The position numbers and the translations under genes were made by a program. The notes under the pieces are model-generated. The model searched no databases and was not told the origin of the DNA. It saw only the letters and a list, made by a program, of their open reading frames with translations. Below, piece by piece: positions 59,450 to 64,000 of a stretch of 64,000 nt of DNA; position 1 is the first letter of the stretch; the number at the start of each line of letters is the position of its first letter. Source of the DNA: Acanthopleura granulata (Eukaryota; Mollusca; Polyplacophora; Chitonida; Chitonidae); assembly GCA_016165875.1 (NCBI GenBank), contig JABBOT010000033.1, positions 1,831,575-1,895,574 of the forward strand, given 5' to 3'.

Positions 59450-62265
59450 TTTTCTTCGGGTTTGTGTAGTGAGGAAATCGTAAAACATCGTCCCGCCTAT
59501 AACATAATGTAAATCGGCGCAAGCGTGACAAGTTTTAACTGCCCATGTCCAACGTATAAGTTACGAACGCACCTCTAGTTGCGTCTTGACACTGAGATGT
59601 CATACACACATATGAGTTTCTTGTCAGAATTAGGAACGACCGAATTTTTAGAACCTCATTACTATTGTTTTCTTTCTGTTTTGTGGCATATTAAGAACAT
59701 ATATCCATAGGATATTACATATATCCTGACGCCCTGTTAACGAAAACAAAATGAGAATGACATCTTGTGGCACGATGGAATGATAGTGGTTACATTGTAT
59801 TTATAGCCCACATTTACAGCAGACCTTAGATTCCACGCATTTGGCTACTGTGTAAAACACATAGCAGACCTGTTCTTGGGGTTTGTGTAATAAGGAATTC
59901 GTAAAACGTCGTCTGGCCCATAACATATCGTCCCAAACCTATTTACTGTTTTCTTCTTTTCTGTAGAACGTCAAGTTGTTGTGAGAAAGTGTGAACGTGA
60001 ATCACCAAGATGGCCAACAATCACTTCAGTGTTACAGCAGAAACCACCGAGTATAGAAAAAGGGAAGAAATGTCTTGGGTCGTTGATTAAAATGAGTGGC
60101 TGTTTTATATATGAGATCAAAAATGCACATGTTCACTTGAACTCTCTTTTTTTTCAGCACTAAAGAAGTTACTCATGCCTCTTTCTGTTTTTCGTGTAAA
60201 TCGGCGCATGTTTAACGAGTTCTAGCTGCTCGCCTCAAAGGTATAAGTTACGAACATACCTATAGGGTCGTGTTAAAGTCAAGATGTCTCACATACACAT
60301 GCGCTTCTTGTGAAAGTTACGAAAGTCCTAATTTGTGGAACTTCATAACATTTCCATTCTCTCTTTTTGTCCCTCGTTCAAGAAAAGCCCACTTAATCTG
60401 ACGTTCTGTTAACCGAGGCAAGATGTAAGAGACAAAATGTTTCTAACTCTTCTCTTCTACAGCCGACATTAAATTTCACGCATTTGAATGCAGTTAACTT
60501 TGGTCACAGTATGTGGAATATAAGTAATATTTTCATTAACACGTTTCAGCTGTGCAGCTGCCAAAACTTGATTCCGTTCAGACATGTTTTTTCCGTTAGC
60601 ATTAGCAGGAAAAAAAGCAAAGAGAGAAAAAAACTATCGCTGCGATTATACAGTGGATTACTGCCTTGGGCGGTTCGCAGACTCGCGATATACAATGTGG
60701 CTAGTATATATTTAATTATTTCACTATTTTAACGCTATATTTTTTAACGCTTTCTTACTTGTGTTATACTGGTTAAACACGATTAACACAAAAGTGTCGA
60801 GGTTCTTTTGAATAAGAATTCTGTTGTTAAATGCATCAAAAGCCTTATCAAACCGTGTTGTTTGATATACAACGCCTCGTAGAAATAATTGGCCGATATC
60901 CTCAACGGGTGAATTACGCTACAATCTGATTGAGACAGAAAATATGCCCCTGGAACTTTCTTTGGAGGATAATGTAGAAAATCGAGATAATATCATTTGG
61001 TCAAAAACAACGTTTTTATAGCATCGTTACGAAACTACTAGATACTGTGGGAGTACAGGAACCAAAAGATTCCCGACATTCCAAAAGATAAAGTTTCAAA
61101 ATGCACACATTGCGAACGATGACTGTTGTCATGTGACTTTTATTAACCGAAATATTTTAAGTTTTTTGCGCCTGGATTCGTCTGCCCAGGAGGCCACCTG
61201 GGCATTTTCTAGCTTTATAGCAGTTTTTATTTCTTGGTTTGGATAATAATTACACTGTTGAATTTTTCACGCATGCTCTCCTCGGCCAATGTATCACACT
61301 TGACATTGTTAGCTGTTCGGGAAAGGCTGTCTGGGATTGCTACGACAACAGAAAACTGATCCCATTTCCAACCAATGAGGGCGCAGCGTGACAGAACTTT
61401 TTTTTGTATGCTTGTCATTACTTGTGCGGTTTAGCATGCTCGATACACGTGATAATCCTATCATTTCAAGGCCATGTTAAAGAACAACCTCTTGAATGTA
61501 CATGTATGCGCGGCCTGACGAAACAAACCTACATCAATACTTCCAACAAGACGAGACTACTTTTTGGTGTAAGTCGCCAGGTGTAAAGCGTAGAACTCCT
61601 TTCCACCCTCAGCAAAGCATTTCACTGTTATGTACTGTTTTGTTCTTTTGACTGTATAAGCAGACATAAGTCAGATTTTCAGAATTGTCAGTTTCCTAGC
61701 CATGTGGTGTAATTTTTCACAAGACTGTACCCATCCCACCTCTATCCACTCCACCCCTTCACTCCAAACACACACTTTCCAGGCTGTTCATTTGACTGTT
61801 ATTTTTTTCACTCCAAATGAAAAATCAACATTTACGAAGCCATATACACAAATCAATTGAATAAAATATCACCTAATATCAACTCCACAAATAAAACAAC
61901 GCTCCATTCGAGTACATTTCAGACATACCAAGAGCAAGTCACCTGGCGGAGCATGGGAACAATCGCTTTCTATTGCCATACACTGACCACACTTCCAGAC
62001 TTACGACCGCATCAAAAGTAATGAATGCCGAATTCGAACACATTACCCCACTTGCCGACTGTGATAAGATTGATCAGTGAATCCTCCTTCAAGATTTGCG
62101 AGCTGTATGCGAATGCTATCACCCGATATTACTGAGACAGGGAAAAAGGGGATTCTCTTAGTTCTGAAGTAATGATTTGGCACCAAACTGGGTAGTTTAT
62201 TGCCCATTCATGCCTTTATATATACGGGGTGTGGAAAAATTGTTAACATGTGACACTCATGGTAC
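59450..62265. other. No gene recognised; weak internal duplication
   Basis: 59455-59660 and 59870-60340 share blocks (GGGTTTGTGTA-T-AGGAA-TCGTAAAAC, TAAATCGGCGCA, AAGTTACGAAC, CTTCTTGT), suggesting an old local duplication of about 0.4-0.7 kb. ORFs are short and featureless. Confidence 0.4.
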
Positions 62266-62267
62266 TC

Positions 62268-62474
62268 ACGTGGCCTCTATTGCCGTGCAAAGACCAAGGC
62301 GCCTCTCACCAATAATGCGATCTCTGTGAGTTCAACTCTACCTCATGCTGGCTTCTTCTGCGGATGGTCGTGCTTTTCCCTCGGGTTTCCTCCCACCATC
62401 CTGTTGGCCGTTGGTGTATCAGTGAAATATTCTTGAGAACGGCGTAGAACACCAATCAGATAAATAGATAAACC
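62268..62474 (+). mobile_element. SINE family 1 with internal deletion
   Basis: CTCTCACCAATAATGCGATC, TGAGTTCAACTCTACCTCAT, TTGAGAACGGCGTAGAACAC and a short tail; the GGCCGTACG block is gone. Confidence 0.8.
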
Positions 62475-62479
62475 GTAGT

Positions 62480-64000
62480 TATCAAGGTTGATATATCTTA
62501 AAACAGAGCCGCCATTGCGCGGGGAATGCTACCAGTACGTCATTGGATTGGATTGCTGGCCTCGAGGATATGCAGTCAAAGGGAAACAGTGTCTTGGTAA
62601 TGCGACCAAAACCCGCTTAAGTAATTACTCAAAAACTCTGAGACAAGCAAGATTCTTCAAGCCCGGTTTTCTCATCAAATCCGACATGGCAAGTCAAGTC
62701 AACACCCAACACCTGTATGCGAGAGGTATACCGCCAGGTAAAGTACCTCTGCTGAAAGACACTGCCATGCTCGCGATTCAAGGGTCCCGACAACTGCGTT
62801 TGCGGTGCCAAAAGACGAGTGTTTGGCTTGGAAAAAAAGCCGATACTGATGAATGATAGAAGAAGAAGAGTACACAGATTAAAAGAAATTTTAGAAGTGA
62901 GTATCCGGCTTCTTTTCGAAGAGTTCTCATATAGAACACAAGTGTAGTGTAGAGCTGTCTCAACTATACATACGCTTGAAGGATAGACTGATTTGACGAG
63001 AACAGTGAAATGTAGACGGAATGCAGTCTTTGCCTGCAGACTGTAGATTGCATAAGTTCATACTAGTGACATCGCGTGTTCTAATCCCGAATTCGCTGAT
63101 TGGAATGTGATCTTAAAAGGAAAAATCACATTTAAACAAAATACACATCAGATAGATAACAATTTCGTGCCGATTGCAGAGAAAAACATTTTCGTTTTCA
63201 CAGCAATGAATTGGCTTGTGCAGGAGGGAAATGTTAAGCCATCACGTCCATTCTGACTAAAGTATAAATTTAAAGCTTATTTCAGTTTGTTTAGTGTTTT
63301 AGAGGATGCAGTTTAATTCTTGAACCAACTGCCTGATGAGATGGCCAAATTTTAATTCTAAAGAGTTAGAAATAAACTTTTAAATCGTATAAGAAAACCA
63401 AGTTCTGTCAACAATGGGGTCGTAAATCCTGTAGTATTATTGATGAGTTACACCTGATACACAAGTAGTGTAATTGCGAAAAACAAAGACTTCACTGTGA
63501 CTCCATATTTCTATCACTCTCCTGATTATGCCAAATTATTTAGTCACAATGAAATCTTCGTTTTCCGGAGTTACACTAGTGGTGTGTTATATAAATGGTG
63601 TCATGGTACCCTTCATTCACTTAAGCTGTACTAGGTATTTCACACCGGAGAAAAACTCTCTAACAACATGCCTTCGAACCACGTGGCGGGTTGAAGCGCT
63701 GACTTGCTGGATGTACGTGTGTGTTGGCCGGCACCATGCAACAGCTACAGGTTACCTGATAAGATACAGTGATCTAAATGGCACTGATGTCAGGGCTGTG
63801 GGTTACTGCAATGGCACAGAAAGTAATGGCATCGCCAGAATTGCTACAGGGATTCAAGTGCTTTGGAGATCATCAGTTAGATTGTGTCACTCAAACATCA
63901 AGGGCTTGCAGTTGAATATTCTAAAGAAATGCTATCTTAAAGGTTGCCATAAAATGGAAAGCGGAATGTATAGACTAGATATGTCTCCGATCTTTCAAAA
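62480..64000. other. No gene recognised to the right edge
   Basis: A 122-codon ORF at 62488-62856 has no recognisable motif, membrane segment or repeat and starts just after a SINE tail; I do not call it. Confidence 0.5.

Noticed and set aside
62488..62856. 122-codon ORF
   Set aside because: No recognisable domain; begins right after a SINE tail; length is plausible by chance in 64 kb.

Overview
The window is an animal nuclear genomic segment, AT-rich, almost entirely non-coding and full of repeats. About twenty copies of a tRNA-derived SINE have tails of the CGTAAAACACCAATCAAATAAATA type. I associate that tail with molluscan and other lophotrochozoan genomes. The only confident genes are two invertebrate gap-junction (innexin) genes. 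A mollusc, or another lophotrochozoan, is the best guess; species cannot be resolved.

Coding content. Innexin 1 (minus strand, 33457-32255, 400 aa) and innexin 2 (plus strand, 49152-50297, 381 aa) are close paralogs, each a single uninterrupted ORF. They lie head-to-head about 15.7 kb apart. Each has a TATA box 28-29 bp upstream of a shared TTTCCAG element, which probably marks the transcription start. Innexin 2 sits in a segment (A, about 44.35-50.97 kb) that is tandemly duplicated as segment B (about 50.97-57.35 kb). B keeps the promoter and first leader bases but has lost the whole innexin reading frame: its promoter is joined directly to sequence homologous to the far 3' flank of innexin 1. 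B is a promoter-only ghost locus.

Layout. 1-9.8 kb: no gene, decayed SINEs, and a fragment of the A/B segment near 3.1-3.6 kb. 9.8-27.5 kb: several diverged copies of a multi-kb non-coding segment, with a MITE, an LTR-like element and SINEs inserted. 27.5-32 kb: AAT-rich tract, 16-bp minisatellite, nested SINEs, ACAT microsatellite. 32.2-33.5 kb: innexin 1. 33.6-34.8 kb: another copy of the non-coding segment. 36.9-38.44 kb: a 1.5-kb palindromic element built of 145-bp monomers that carry CTCF-like motifs. 38.5-44.3 kb: SINEs and unremarkable sequence. 44.35-57.35 kb: tandem segments A (with innexin 2) and B (ghost). 57.4-64 kb: SINEs and unremarkable sequence.

Innexins form hexameric or octameric membrane channels, so the two paralogs could form homomeric or mixed channels; that is inference. 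Almost all other long ORFs fall in repeats and are not supported as genes. All homologies were judged by eye, so repeat boundaries are approximate.
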